Part shown: positions 30,048 through 38,495 of the stretch, in pieces | Numbering within the stretch: the first letter of the stretch is position 1 | Layout of the letters: every line of letters starts with the position of its first letter | DNA from: an uncultured Eubacteriales bacterium | GTDB taxonomy: Bacteria; Bacillota; Clostridia; Oscillospirales; Acutalibacteraceae | DNA: 64,000 nucleotides | Reading direction: 5' to 3' | NCBI GenBank assembly: GCA_900540235.1 | Contig: UQEY01000002.1 | Coordinates: 41,530 to 105,529 of the forward strand | Notes under the pieces: model-generated | Told to the model about the DNA's origin: nothing | Databases searched by the model: none | The model's input: only the letters and a program-made list of their open reading frames with translations | Program-made: the position numbers and the translations under genes

Positions 30048-31901
30048 ATGGCAAAAAAACAATTAGATGATGATTTATTGACAGGAGGCAGTGTTGCAGG
30101 CGACGATAAGTCTGCAAAGAAAGCTGCTAAGGCTCAAAAATCAGCTGAAAAGAAAGCCGCTAAGGCTGCAAAGCTTCGTGAGAAGAACGAAGCTAAAAGG
30201 GCTGAAATAAAAAAGGAAATTGACGCTCTTAAAGCTAAAAAGGCAGAAACAACTGATGAGAAAGAGCTTGAAAAACTCTCTGCTCAAATTAAAAAGCTTA
30301 GCGATAAGTATTCTTCTATCGGTTCAAACGGTAACGGCATAGCTCCGAGAACAGTAAAGATTATCAAATCTGTTATTTGCATTGTTCTTGTTGTTGCACT
30401 TCTCGTTACTTATGTTGCAACAGGTGCTGTAAGAAAAGGCTTTATCGCTTCTCTCAGTATTCCTGCTCAAACATTTACAGGTATGACTGTTTCAAATTCT
30501 GACGGTTCATCAAAGGCAAAGATTAAAGTTGCTACATACAACTATTATTTTGCAATGACATATAATAACCTCAGAAGCAGGCAGGAGCAGTACAGCCAAT
30601 ACGGTCTTGATTTAAAGAAGTTCAACCTTGATGTTGATTTTGACCAAAAGCTTTCAAAGCAGACTACTACCAACGATGATAAGGAAACCGTTACTTGGGC
30701 TGAGTATCTTCAGGATGAAGTAATTGAGTCTATAGAAGACACATATACTTATTATCTTGCAGCTAAGCAAGCTAATGACGGCAAAGAACCTGAAATCACA
30801 GCCGACCAGAAGAAGGAACTTAAAGAAACTCTTGACAAGTACAGAGAATCTGCTCACAACTACGGTTACACACTCAGCGGTTATCTTGTTAAGGCTATGG
30901 GTAAGGGCGTAACCGAAAGTTTATTTAAGCAGGAAGCTACAAGAAGCTACATTGCTGAAAATTATAAGTCGGAACTCAGCGACAGTTCTTCAAGCAAAAC
31001 ATATACAGACGAAGATTATAATAAGTACAAATCTGAAAATGAGGACAGCCTCAAAGCAGTAGACATCAAATTTTTTGAATGTTCAAGCGAAGATGATGCT
31101 AAAGCATTTAAGAAAGCACTTAAAGCTGACGGTTCAAACTTCTCATCTCTTGCTCAAAAGTACGCTTCGTCAGATTTTGATAAAGAAGCTTACGGTGACG
31201 ATGCTTATTCAACCGAAATCGGTGTAACTAAAGAAAACCTTAAAAACAAGCATTATGCCATCGCTACCGCAGACAGTAAAGATAAAAAAAGCTATCCGGG
31301 TCTTGATTGGCTCTTTAGTTCAGACAGAAAAGCAGGCGATTCATATCAGTACAGCACATCTGTAGTTTATGTACTTGCTCCTGCTTCAATTCAGGATAGA
31401 AATACAGTTAATGTTCGCCACATCCTTATTGCTCCTGAAACCGACGATAAAAACACTGCCGCTAAGGACGCTACTGAAAAGCAGTGGGCTGCAGCTTATA
31501 AGAAGGCTACTAAGATTCTTGATGAGTTCAATGCCGGCGACAAGACTGAGGACAGCTTTGGCAAGCTTGCTAAGGATAACTCAACAGATACCGGTTCAAA
31601 AAATAACGGCGGCCTTTATGAAAATGTTACACCTGGTCAAATGGTTAACTCATTCTCAACTTGGTGCTTCGATTCATCAAGAAAAGCAGGCGATACCGAT
31701 ATTGTAAAGTCTGATTACGGTTATCATATTATGTACTTTGTCGGCAAAGGTGACCTCAAGGTATGGCAGTACACAGCTCAGCAGAAACTTTCATCAAGTG
31801 ACAACACCGCAGCAACTGATAAGCTTGAAAAAGATTATTCAATCAAGGTTAATTGGTTCGGTTCTCGTTACTTTGAAAAGGATGTCGACATCGACAACTA
31901 A
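30048..31901 (+). CDS. Second membrane-anchored parvulin-type PPIase
   Basis: This is a paralogue of the preceding gene with the same plan. The cytoplasmic N-terminus is a Lys/Ala/Glu-rich predicted coiled coil of about 90 residues, then comes one membrane helix (SVICIVLVVALLVTYVATGA), a helical chaperone region, and a PPIC domain with VRHILIAPE and KSDYGYHIMYFVG. Length is 617 residues. It is followed by a terminator. The two foldases probably divide substrates; no lipobox is present in either. Which is nearer the true PrsA function cannot be told from sequence. Confidence 0.85.
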   Translation: MAKKQLDDDLLTGGSVAGDDKSAKKAAKAQKSAEKKAAKAAKLREKNEAKRAEIKKEIDALKAKKAETTDEKELEKLSAQIKKLSDKYSSIGSNGNGIAPRTVKIIKSVICIVLVVALLVTYVATGAVRKGFIASLSIPAQTFTGMTVSNSDGSSKAKIKVATYNYYFAMTYNNLRSRQEQYSQYGLDLKKFNLDVDFDQKLSKQTTTNDDKETVTWAEYLQDEVIESIEDTYTYYLAAKQANDGKEPEITADQKKELKETLDKYRESAHNYGYTLSGYLVKAMGKGVTESLFKQEATRSYIAENYKSELSDSSSSKTYTDEDYNKYKSENEDSLKAVDIKFFECSSEDDAKAFKKALKADGSNFSSLAQKYASSDFDKEAYGDDAYSTEIGVTKENLKNKHYAIATADSKDKKSYPGLDWLFSSDRKAGDSYQYSTSVVYVLAPASIQDRNTVNVRHILIAPETDDKNTAAKDATEKQWAAAYKKATKILDEFNAGDKTEDSFGKLAKDNSTDTGSKNNGGLYENVTPGQMVNSFSTWCFDSSRKAGDTDIVKSDYGYHIMYFVGKGDLKVWQYTAQQKLSSSDNTAATDKLEKDYSIKVNWFGSRYFEKDVDIDN

Positions 31902-31913
31902 TCAACGCACGAA

Positions 31914-31945
31914 AAAGAGGTTGTGTATTCAACCTCTTTCTTTGC
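31914..31945 (+). terminator. Terminator of the second PPIase gene
   Basis: AAAGAGGTTG and CAACCTCTTT form a perfect 10-bp stem around TGTATT, followed by CTTTGCTTT. Confidence 0.8.
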
Positions 31946-31966
31946 TTTATTCTAAGGGGAAAATAA

Positions 31967-32191
31967 ATGGTAAAAAATTCTGATGTGCAAAAGTTAAAAG
32001 ATGAAATTTCTCGTCTTATGGCTGCACTTGAAGATGTTAATTTTGAATGTCAGCGCCTTGAAATTATTAATTCAAATCTTGACTTTCAACTTAAATCTGT
32101 CAATAGGGAATTAAAACAGAATATTGCAACACTTGAAGCTTTGGAAGAAGAAAATAAGCAGTTAAAACAGCAGCTCGAAGATAAAAATTAA
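31967..32191 (+). CDS. Small coiled-coil protein
   Basis: This 74-residue protein is almost entirely predicted coiled coil with leucine heptads (for example LEIINSNLDFQLKSVNREL). No domain or membrane segment is visible, and no family was recognised. AAGGGGAA precedes the ATG. Its stop abuts the stop of the convergent sigK gene without spacer or terminator. It resembles small septation or scaffold proteins only in composition, so no function is proposed. Confidence 0.6.
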   Translation: MVKNSDVQKLKDEISRLMAALEDVNFECQRLEIINSNLDFQLKSVNRELKQNIATLEALEEENKQLKQQLEDKN

Positions 32192-32875
32192 TTATTCAAC
32201 CTGCTCTTTAATGTCGTTTAGAACTTTCTTTTCTATTCTTGAAACATAGCTTCGGCTTATATTTAACCTCTGCGCAACTTCTCGTTGTGTCAGGGGTTTT
32301 TTGTTGTTTAAACCGTAACGCAAAATAATTATTTCTTTTTCTCTCGTATCGTCTATATTTTTTATTACTTTTGCAACCTTTTCCCATCGCACTTTTGTTT
32401 CCAAATCTTCCGCAAGGTCAATCGGCGAACTAATCGTATCCTCGATTGTAAGCGGGTTTCCGTCTTTGTCTATTTCCAATGCGTCGCTTAAATAAATGTC
32501 ATTCGATTGCTTTTTACCTGCTCTGAAATGCATAAGTAACTCGTTTTCAATGCACCTTGAAGCGTATGTGGCAAGGCGAACGCATTTGTCACTGTCAAAC
32601 GAATCTATCGCTTTAATCAGCCCTATTGTGCCAATGCTTATCAAATCGTCATTGTCATTCGTTTTTGAATAATATTTTTTTACAATATGACTGACAAGCC
32701 TTAAATTTCTTTCAATCAGCACCGCTCGTGCACTTTTGTCACCGTTTTTCATCCTTTCAAGCATTTCTTTTTCTTCCTTGTGATTTAAAGGCTTTGGAAA
32801 GCTTGATGTGTTTTGAATGTGTAAAATAAAGTAAATTATGTTTGCACTGATTGCAGATATTAATGCCGACAACAT
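32192..32875 (-). CDS. sigK: Sporulation sigma factor sigma-K (pro-sigma-K)
   Basis: This is the late mother-cell sigma factor of sporulation. The mature core FPKPLNHKEEKEMLERMKNG and LIERNLRLVSHIVKKYY (region 2) match SigK closely. Region 4 is KPLTQREVAQRLNISRSYVS. The first 25 or so residues (MLSALISAISANIIYFILHI) are a hydrophobic pro-sequence of the kind removed by SpoIVFB in B. subtilis. The gene is continuous, with no skin-type interruption. A start at 32875 is preferred because GGTGAT lies four bases upstream; GTG 32884 and ATG 32881 are alternatives. This supports a sporulating host. Confidence 0.92.
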   Translation of the reverse strand: MLSALISAISANIIYFILHIQNTSSFPKPLNHKEEKEMLERMKNGDKSARAVLIERNLRLVSHIVKKYYSKTNDNDDLISIGTIGLIKAIDSFDSDKCVRLATYASRCIENELLMHFRAGKKQSNDIYLSDALEIDKDGNPLTIEDTISSPIDLAEDLETKVRWEKVAKVIKNIDDTREKEIIILRYGLNNKKPLTQREVAQRLNISRSYVSRIEKKVLNDIKEQVE

Positions 32876-33006
32876 TTTCATCACCGCTATAATATATGCT
32901 CTTTGTTTCTTGATGATGTATGTTATAAAATATTTAACAAACGGTATTGACTTGTACTATATTTAATGGTAAGGTATCCTTAGATATAAGTTTAGAGGAT
33001 TTAAAG

Positions 33007-34374
33007 ATGAAAACTGATTTAATTAACGGTAAACCGCTTAAAAGCATTATTTTGTTTGCACTTCCTATTATGGCAAGCTCAATGCTTCAGTATAATTATA
33101 ATTTGGTCGATAATATTATTGTCGGCAGGTTCGTAGGAACGGACGCTTTGGCGGCGGTCGGCAATGTCGGCTCAATTAACAGCTTTATTGTCGGCACTTC
33201 AATCGGTTTAACTTCGGGTTTTACAATCTCGGTTGCTCAGTCTTTCGGTGCTAAACGGTTTGACAAAATGAACAAATATGCGGGTAACAGTATTTCACTC
33301 GCTTTTATAATAGGTATGGTAATTATGGTTGTGGCTCACTTTTTGTCACGACCGCTTTTAAGGCTTATTGATACTCCCGATGAAATAATCGATATGTCGG
33401 CGCAGTATATTGATGTTCTTTACTATGCCGTGCCTATTCAAATGTCGCTTAATAATTTTAATGCGCTTTCCCGTGCGGTCGGCGACAGTAAACGACCGCT
33501 TTACTTTTTAATTGTAAGCGTTATTGTTAATCTGGTGCTTGATTTTCTGTTTGTAGGCTATTTTAAATGGGGAGTTATCGGTGCTGCTTGGGCAACTGCA
33601 ATAAGCGAACTTGTTGCAATGGTTTTGTCGGGTATCAGCGTTTTTAAATATACTAACGAATATAAGATTGACAAAGCTTCACTTAAACTGGACGGCAAAA
33701 TTTCTTGGTCACAGATTAAAATAGGTATTCCTATTTCACTTCAATTCAGCATTACTTCTATCGGCTCAATGGTTCTTCAAACTGCTGTTAACGGTTTCGG
33801 CGCTAATGTTATTGCAGGTTTTACTGCCGCAGGCAGGGTAGAGCAGCTTACAAATATTCCTATGTCAGGTCTTGGCGTCGGCAATATGACTTTTGTTTCG
33901 CAAAACTACGGCGCAGGCAAGTATGAAAGAATAATTAAAAGCGTAAAGCGCATATTTATTCTTGATGTTATTGTTTCCGTTTTCTGCAGTGCACTTTTGG
34001 TCGGTATAGGTCCGTTTATTGTTAAACTGTTTATGAAAGAATATAATGCTGAGATTATGTATGCGGCAAACCATTATCTTTGGGCGATTGCCGAGTGCTA
34101 CAGCCTTGTTGCTGTATTGTTTGTGTTTAGAAATACGCTTCAGGGTCTTGGCTTTACTTATGCAAATATGATAGCCGGTGCGGGTGAATTTTTCGGCAGG
34201 CTTGCCGTCGCACTTGTTTTCACACCGCTTATCGGTTTTAATGCGATTTGCTATGCAGGTCCCGTTGCTTGGCTTCTTGCCGATATTCCGCTTATAATAA
34301 TTTATATCAGTAAAGAAAAGAAATTTAAGCAAAAGATTAATCAAAATAATCAATCAATTAAGGGGGAGATTTAA
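33007..34374 (+). CDS. MATE-family multidrug/cation efflux transporter
   Basis: This is a multidrug and toxin extrusion transporter with about twelve membrane helices in two pseudo-symmetric halves, typically exchanging drugs for Na+ or H+. The N-terminus LKSIILFALPIMASSMLQYN and the motif NIIVGRFVGTDALAAVGNVG are family hallmarks. The start at 33007 follows GAGG by eight bases; the frame opens further upstream to 32947, which is inside the probable promoter. Length is 455 residues. The substrate is unknown. The next three small membrane genes follow closely. Confidence 0.9.
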   Translation: MKTDLINGKPLKSIILFALPIMASSMLQYNYNLVDNIIVGRFVGTDALAAVGNVGSINSFIVGTSIGLTSGFTISVAQSFGAKRFDKMNKYAGNSISLAFIIGMVIMVVAHFLSRPLLRLIDTPDEIIDMSAQYIDVLYYAVPIQMSLNNFNALSRAVGDSKRPLYFLIVSVIVNLVLDFLFVGYFKWGVIGAAWATAISELVAMVLSGISVFKYTNEYKIDKASLKLDGKISWSQIKIGIPISLQFSITSIGSMVLQTAVNGFGANVIAGFTAAGRVEQLTNIPMSGLGVGNMTFVSQNYGAGKYERIIKSVKRIFILDVIVSVFCSALLVGIGPFIVKLFMKEYNAEIMYAANHYLWAIAECYSLVAVLFVFRNTLQGLGFTYANMIAGAGEFFGRLAVALVFTPLIGFNAICYAGPVAWLLADIPLIIIYISKEKKFKQKINQNNQSIKGEI

Positions 34375-34375
34375 T

Positions 34376-35065
34376 ATGTACTACATTGTTTTATCTGTTG
34401 GTATTGTTGTTTCGCTTATCTTTTGTTTTGAAAGAAGTAAAGGCTACAGCGTAAATAATTTGATTTTTAAATCTGTTTCAAGCCTTTGCTATCTTCTTAC
34501 CGCAGTGTTCGCACTTATAACTAATTGGCAAGCTTATACATACGGTTCGCTTGTAATTATGGGCGGTGCACTCGGTCTTGTCGGCGATATTTTGCTCGAC
34601 TTAAAGGGAATTTATAAAAATGAAGAAAAAATTTATTTAAAGGGCGGCTTCATTTTCTTCCTTATCGGTCATATCTTCTATTTCTGCGCCGTTATTTATT
34701 CAATTAAGATGAAATGGTACTTGATTCTTATTGCCGCTGTTATATCTATAGTAATCGGCGTGTTGACCGTAGCTTCTGCAAATCTTATGAAAGTTCACTA
34801 TGGCGCATACAGGCGAATTGTTGCCGTTTATGTTGCTTTTCTTGCTATGACTTCCGTTATCTCGGTTATGGCTGTGTTCGTTACTCATTTTCAAAAGGCA
34901 TATGTCATTATGGCAGTCGGCTCGATTCTGTTCCTTCTTTCCGACGCCGTTCTTTCAAATACCTTCTTCGGCAGGGGTAAGGATAAACCTATCCATCTCT
35001 TTATCAATCATTTCCTTTACTATGCAGGTCAATATCTTATCGCCGCATCTGTCATTTGTGCGTAA
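34376..35065 (+). CDS. YhhN-family membrane protein (lysoplasmalogenase-like)
   Basis: This is a membrane protein of 229 residues with about eight hydrophobic helices of the YhhN/TMEM86 family. Some members hydrolyse lysoplasmalogen vinyl ethers. The conserved GLVGDILLDLKG and GGFIFFLIGHIFYFCA fit the family. Plasmalogens occur in many anaerobic Clostridia, so the activity is plausible but unproven here. GGGGGAG precedes the start, one base after the MATE stop, so co-transcription is likely. Confidence 0.78.
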   Translation: MYYIVLSVGIVVSLIFCFERSKGYSVNNLIFKSVSSLCYLLTAVFALITNWQAYTYGSLVIMGGALGLVGDILLDLKGIYKNEEKIYLKGGFIFFLIGHIFYFCAVIYSIKMKWYLILIAAVISIVIGVLTVASANLMKVHYGAYRRIVAVYVAFLAMTSVISVMAVFVTHFQKAYVIMAVGSILFLLSDAVLSNTFFGRGKDKPIHLFINHFLYYAGQYLIAASVICA

Positions 35066-35081
35066 AGGAGAATGTTAAATA

Positions 35082-35465
35082 ATGAAGTTTGATTTCTTTA
35101 TGCTTTTTGTTGACCTTATTTTGCCGCTGATAATGTTTATATCAAGTTTCTTTTTTATCAAAGGCGGACCGAAAAATATAAATTCACTTGTCGGCTACAG
35201 AACAGAACGGTCAATGAAAAATACCGATACTTGGGCTTTTGCTCATAAATATTGCGGCAAACTCTGGCAAAAAATCGGTTTGATTTTCATAATCATAACT
35301 TTAGCTGTTCTTGTACCTTTCATATTAAAAACAAGTGTTAAAGTCTATACTGTTGCAACATTTGTGATTTTCTCTTTTGAATTTGTTTTGCTTTTCTATA
35401 CGATTTTCAAAACAGAAAAAGCACTTTCAAAAGCATTTGATAAAAACGGAAAAAGGGTGATTTAA
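35082..35465 (+). CDS. SdpI-family membrane protein
   Basis: This 127-residue protein has three or four hydrophobic segments. The signature SLVGYRTERSMKNTDTWAFA resembles the SdpI/YhfL motif (GxRT, then W and A). SdpI is an immunity protein against the killing peptide SdpC in B. subtilis, but most family members have no known partner, and none is seen here. AAAGGAGA precedes the ATG. Its stop overlaps the next start by one base. Confidence 0.75.
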   Translation: MKFDFFMLFVDLILPLIMFISSFFFIKGGPKNINSLVGYRTERSMKNTDTWAFAHKYCGKLWQKIGLIFIIITLAVLVPFILKTSVKVYTVATFVIFSFEFVLLFYTIFKTEKALSKAFDKNGKRVI

Positions 35466-35752
35466 TGTATTTCTTTGCAATTCCTTTTTTAATTATGGCA
35501 CTTGTGTTCTTTTTGGGTAAGGGTAGTGGTTTGATTGCAGGCTATAATACAGCATCTGATGAAGAAAAAGCAAAATATGACGAGAAAAAGCTCAACCGTA
35601 CCTATGCATTTTTCTGCTTGGTTTTGTCAGTCAGTTTTGTATTGACCGGAATAATTGATAAACCGCAGGCAATTTATTTTTTGTTAATACCGGCTCTTCT
35701 TTTAGGTGTTATTTTGCTTTTTGTTCTTTCAAATACATATTGCAAAAAATGA
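35465..35752 (+). CDS. DUF3784-family small membrane protein
   Basis: This 95-residue protein has three hydrophobic segments and the DUF3784 pattern: GLIAGYNTASDEEKAKYDEK followed by a Tyr-rich helix. The function of the family is unknown. The gene overlaps the SdpI-like gene and closes the MATE-YhhN-SdpI-DUF3784 run. A second DUF3784-like gene lies in the P-type ATPase cassette at 60139. Confidence 0.75.
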   Translation: MYFFAIPFLIMALVFFLGKGSGLIAGYNTASDEEKAKYDEKKLNRTYAFFCLVLSVSFVLTGIIDKPQAIYFLLIPALLLGVILLFVLSNTYCKK

Positions 35753-35820
35753 TTAATGATTTTCATTTATTTATAATATTTAAGTTTAATGTATAAACTG
35801 TTTATAATTTATCCATAATA

Positions 35821-35876
35821 TCCTATTGACAAGGTAGGAAATTAGTGCTATTATTTCCTATTGAAAAGATAGGAAT
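35821..35876 (+). promoter_or_regulatory. iscS-iscU promoter with two copies of a dyad operator
   Basis: Promoter: TTGACA (35826-35831) and TATTAT (35849-35854) with a 17-bp spacer. Two near-identical dyads, TCCTATTGAMAAGRTAGGA, lie at 35821-35839 (covering the -35) and 35856-35874 (just after the -10), 35 bp apart. This is the layout of a repressor site. An Rrf2/IscR-type regulator is the natural guess, but no such gene is in the window. Confidence 0.8.
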
Positions 35877-35959
35877 ATAAATTTATTTCCGTCTTGAATT
35901 TAATTTATTTTCTGCCAACCACAGCAGGTTTAAAAAATTGTGGTTAGAAAGGCGATATT

Positions 35960-37138
35960 ATGACAGTTTATGCAGATAATGCGGCAACTACTCAAATGAG
36001 CAAAAGCGTTTTAGACTCGATGATGCCGATGCTTACCGATATTTACGGTAACCCGTCGTCGCTTCACACTATCGGTCAAATCGCTAAGGAGCATTTGGAA
36101 GCTGCAAGGGAAACCGTTGCAAATTGTATCGGCGCAGACCCTAAAGAAATATATTTTACATCAGGCGGAAGCGAAGCTGATAACCAGGCTATTCGTTCTG
36201 CCGCTTATATAGGTGCAAGAAAAGGTAAGAAACATATTATTTCAAGTAAGTTTGAACACCATGCTGTTCTTCATACTCTTGAAGCACTTAAAAAGGAAGG
36301 TTTTACAGTTACTCTCCTTGATGTGTATTCAAACGGTATTGTTAAGCCCGAAGATGTAGCAAACGCTATTACAGACGAAACCTGTCTTGTAACTATAATG
36401 ACTGCTAATAACGAAATCGGTACTATCCAACCTATCGCTGAAATTGGAAAAATTTGTAAGGAAAAGGGCGTTCTTTTCCATACAGACGCTGTTCAGGCAG
36501 TCGGTCATATCCCTGTTAATGTTAAGGATATGAATTGCGATATGCTTTCGGTTTCGGCTCATAAGTTTCACGGTCCAAAGGGCGTCGGTTTCCTTTACGC
36601 TCGTAAGGGTATTCTTCTTACAAATATCATTTACGGCGGCGCTCAAGAGCGTAATAAGAGAGCAGGTACTGAAAATATGGCTTCAATCGTCGGTATGGCT
36701 ACCGCTATTAAGGAAGCAACCGATAATCTTGAAGAAAACGCTAAAAAAGTCACCGCAATGAGGGACAGACTTATTGACGGACTTAAAGGTATTGAAAGAA
36801 GCAGAATTAACGGCGACCTTGAACATCATCTTCCGGGTACACTTAATATGTGCTTTGAGGGTATTGAGGGTGAAAGCTTGCTTCTTTTACTCGACGCTCG
36901 TGGTATTTGCGCTTCAAGCGGTTCTGCTTGCACAAGCGGCAGTCTTGACCCGTCACATGTTCTTCTTTCAATCGGTGTCCCTGTTGAAATTGCTCACGGT
37001 TCGTTAAGACTTTCAATCAGTGAGTATAATACTATGGAACAGATGGACCATATTGTTAAAAGTGTACCGGAGGTTGTAACTTACCTTCGTTCTATAAGTC
37101 CTGTTTGGGAAAAAATTAAAAAGGAGGAAAATAAATAA
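35960..37138 (+). CDS. iscS: Cysteine desulfurase IscS/NifS
   Basis: This is a PLP-dependent enzyme that removes sulfur from cysteine for Fe-S cluster assembly and tRNA thiolation. The N-terminus YADNAATTQMSKSVLDSM, the PLP lysine in SVSAHKFHGPKGVGF and the catalytic cysteine loop SSGSACTSGSLDPSHVL are present. Length is 392 residues. The stop overlaps the iscU start by one base. Its clients nadA (Fe-S enzyme) and mnmA (thiolase) follow in the same run. Confidence 0.95.
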   Translation: MTVYADNAATTQMSKSVLDSMMPMLTDIYGNPSSLHTIGQIAKEHLEAARETVANCIGADPKEIYFTSGGSEADNQAIRSAAYIGARKGKKHIISSKFEHHAVLHTLEALKKEGFTVTLLDVYSNGIVKPEDVANAITDETCLVTIMTANNEIGTIQPIAEIGKICKEKGVLFHTDAVQAVGHIPVNVKDMNCDMLSVSAHKFHGPKGVGFLYARKGILLTNIIYGGAQERNKRAGTENMASIVGMATAIKEATDNLEENAKKVTAMRDRLIDGLKGIERSRINGDLEHHLPGTLNMCFEGIEGESLLLLLDARGICASSGSACTSGSLDPSHVLLSIGVPVEIAHGSLRLSISEYNTMEQMDHIVKSVPEVVTYLRSISPVWEKIKKEENK

Positions 37139-37581
37139 TGGCTCTTTATTCAGAAAAAGTAATGGACCACTTTACAAATCCGAGAAATGTTGGTAAAATT
37201 GAAGATGCTAAAAATGTAGGTATCGGTGAAGTCGGTAACGCTAAATGCGGCGATATAATGAAAATGTATATTCAGGTAAACGATGAGGGTATAATTGAAG
37301 ATGTTAAGTTTAACACTTTCGGTTGTGCTTCGGCTATCGCTTCAAGTTCAATGGCGACAGAGATGATTAAAGGTCAGCCTATCGATAAGGCTCTTGAACT
37401 TACTAACAAGGCTGTTGTTGAGGCTCTTGACGGTTTACCTGCTATCAAGATTCACTGCTCGGTTTTAGCTGAGGAAGCAGTTAAGGCTGCTGTTAAAAAT
37501 TATTACGATAAAAACGGCATAGAATACGATGCGGCAAAGTTTGCAGGCGTTGACTGTGCAGAGTGTGGAGTTCATCACTAA
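37138..37581 (+). CDS. iscU: Fe-S cluster scaffold IscU/NifU N-terminal type
   Basis: This is the scaffold on which clusters form. Ligand cysteines occur in NAKCGDIMKMYI, TFGCASAIASSSMA and IHCSVLAEEAV. The NPRNVGKIEDAKNVGIG stretch near the N-terminus is typical. The C-terminus adds CAECGVHH, an extra CxxC seen in some clostridial versions. Length is 147 residues. AAAAGGAGG precedes the start. It is coupled to iscS. Confidence 0.93.
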   Translation: MALYSEKVMDHFTNPRNVGKIEDAKNVGIGEVGNAKCGDIMKMYIQVNDEGIIEDVKFNTFGCASAIASSSMATEMIKGQPIDKALELTNKAVVEALDGLPAIKIHCSVLAEEAVKAAVKNYYDKNGIEYDAAKFAGVDCAECGVHH

Positions 37582-37583
37582 TT

Positions 37584-38495
37584 ATGATTACTGATATTCA
37601 GCAAGAGATTATTAAACTTAAAAAAGAAAAGGATATTTGTATCCTTGCACATTGCTATCAATCACCTGAGATATTGGAGGTTGCCGATTTTGTCGGTGAC
37701 TCCTTTGCCCTCAGTGTTGAAGCGTCAAAGGTAAGCAATAAAACAGTCATTATGTGCGGCGTTCGCTTTATGGCTGAAACCGTTAAGATTTTGTCGCCGA
37801 ATAAGACCGTTTACCTTGCTAACCCGGATGCGGGTTGCCCTATGGCTGAAATGATGGACAAGGAAGTCATTTCGCTTGTTAAGGAGCAATATCCCGATTA
37901 TACCGTAGTTGCGTATATTAATACTACAAGTGAGCTTAAAACCATTTGTGATGTTTGCGTAACTTCGTCGTCGGCACTTAAAATATGCAAGCAGATTGAA
38001 AATGATAATATTCTTTTCATCCCTGATTGTAACCTCGGCGATTGGATTTCAAAAAAGCTTCCTGAAAAGAACTTTAAGCTTCTCAGCGGCGGTTGCCCGA
38101 CCCACGCAAGAATGGGTGAGAGGGATGTTGAAAAAGCACGCAAGGCGCATCCAAACGCTCTTTTGCTTGTGCATCCCGAGTGCGTTCCCGATGTTGTAGG
38201 GCACGCAGATTATGTCGGTTCAACAACAGGTATTATGAATTTTGCTAAGCAGAGTGACGCTAAGGAATTTATTATCGGTACTGAAAACAGTATTGTAACT
38301 CATCTTCAAATGAGTTGCCCCGATAAGATGTTTTATCCTCTTTCTAAGGACTGCGTGTGCCATAATATGAAAGCAACAACTCTTGTTGATGTACTTAATT
38401 GCTGTAAGGGTACTTTCGGCGAGGAAATTACTCTTGATGAAGAAACATATCTCGGTGCAAAGAAATGTATCGATGAAATGATAAGGCTTGGTTAA
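37584..38495 (+). CDS. nadA: Quinolinate synthase NadA
   Basis: NadA condenses iminoaspartate with dihydroxyacetone phosphate to quinolinate for NAD synthesis and needs a [4Fe-4S] cluster. Conserved blocks are AHCYQSPEILEVADFVGDSF, the cysteine in IMCGVRFMAETVKIL, HPECVPDVVGHADYVGSTTG and KDCVCHNMKATTL. The start at 37584 lies two bases after the iscU stop; an in-frame start at 37563 is inside iscU. Length is 303 residues. Its partners nadB and nadC are not in the window. Confidence 0.94.
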   Translation: MITDIQQEIIKLKKEKDICILAHCYQSPEILEVADFVGDSFALSVEASKVSNKTVIMCGVRFMAETVKILSPNKTVYLANPDAGCPMAEMMDKEVISLVKEQYPDYTVVAYINTTSELKTICDVCVTSSSALKICKQIENDNILFIPDCNLGDWISKKLPEKNFKLLSGGCPTHARMGERDVEKARKAHPNALLLVHPECVPDVVGHADYVGSTTGIMNFAKQSDAKEFIIGTENSIVTHLQMSCPDKMFYPLSKDCVCHNMKATTLVDVLNCCKGTFGEEITLDEETYLGAKKCIDEMIRLG

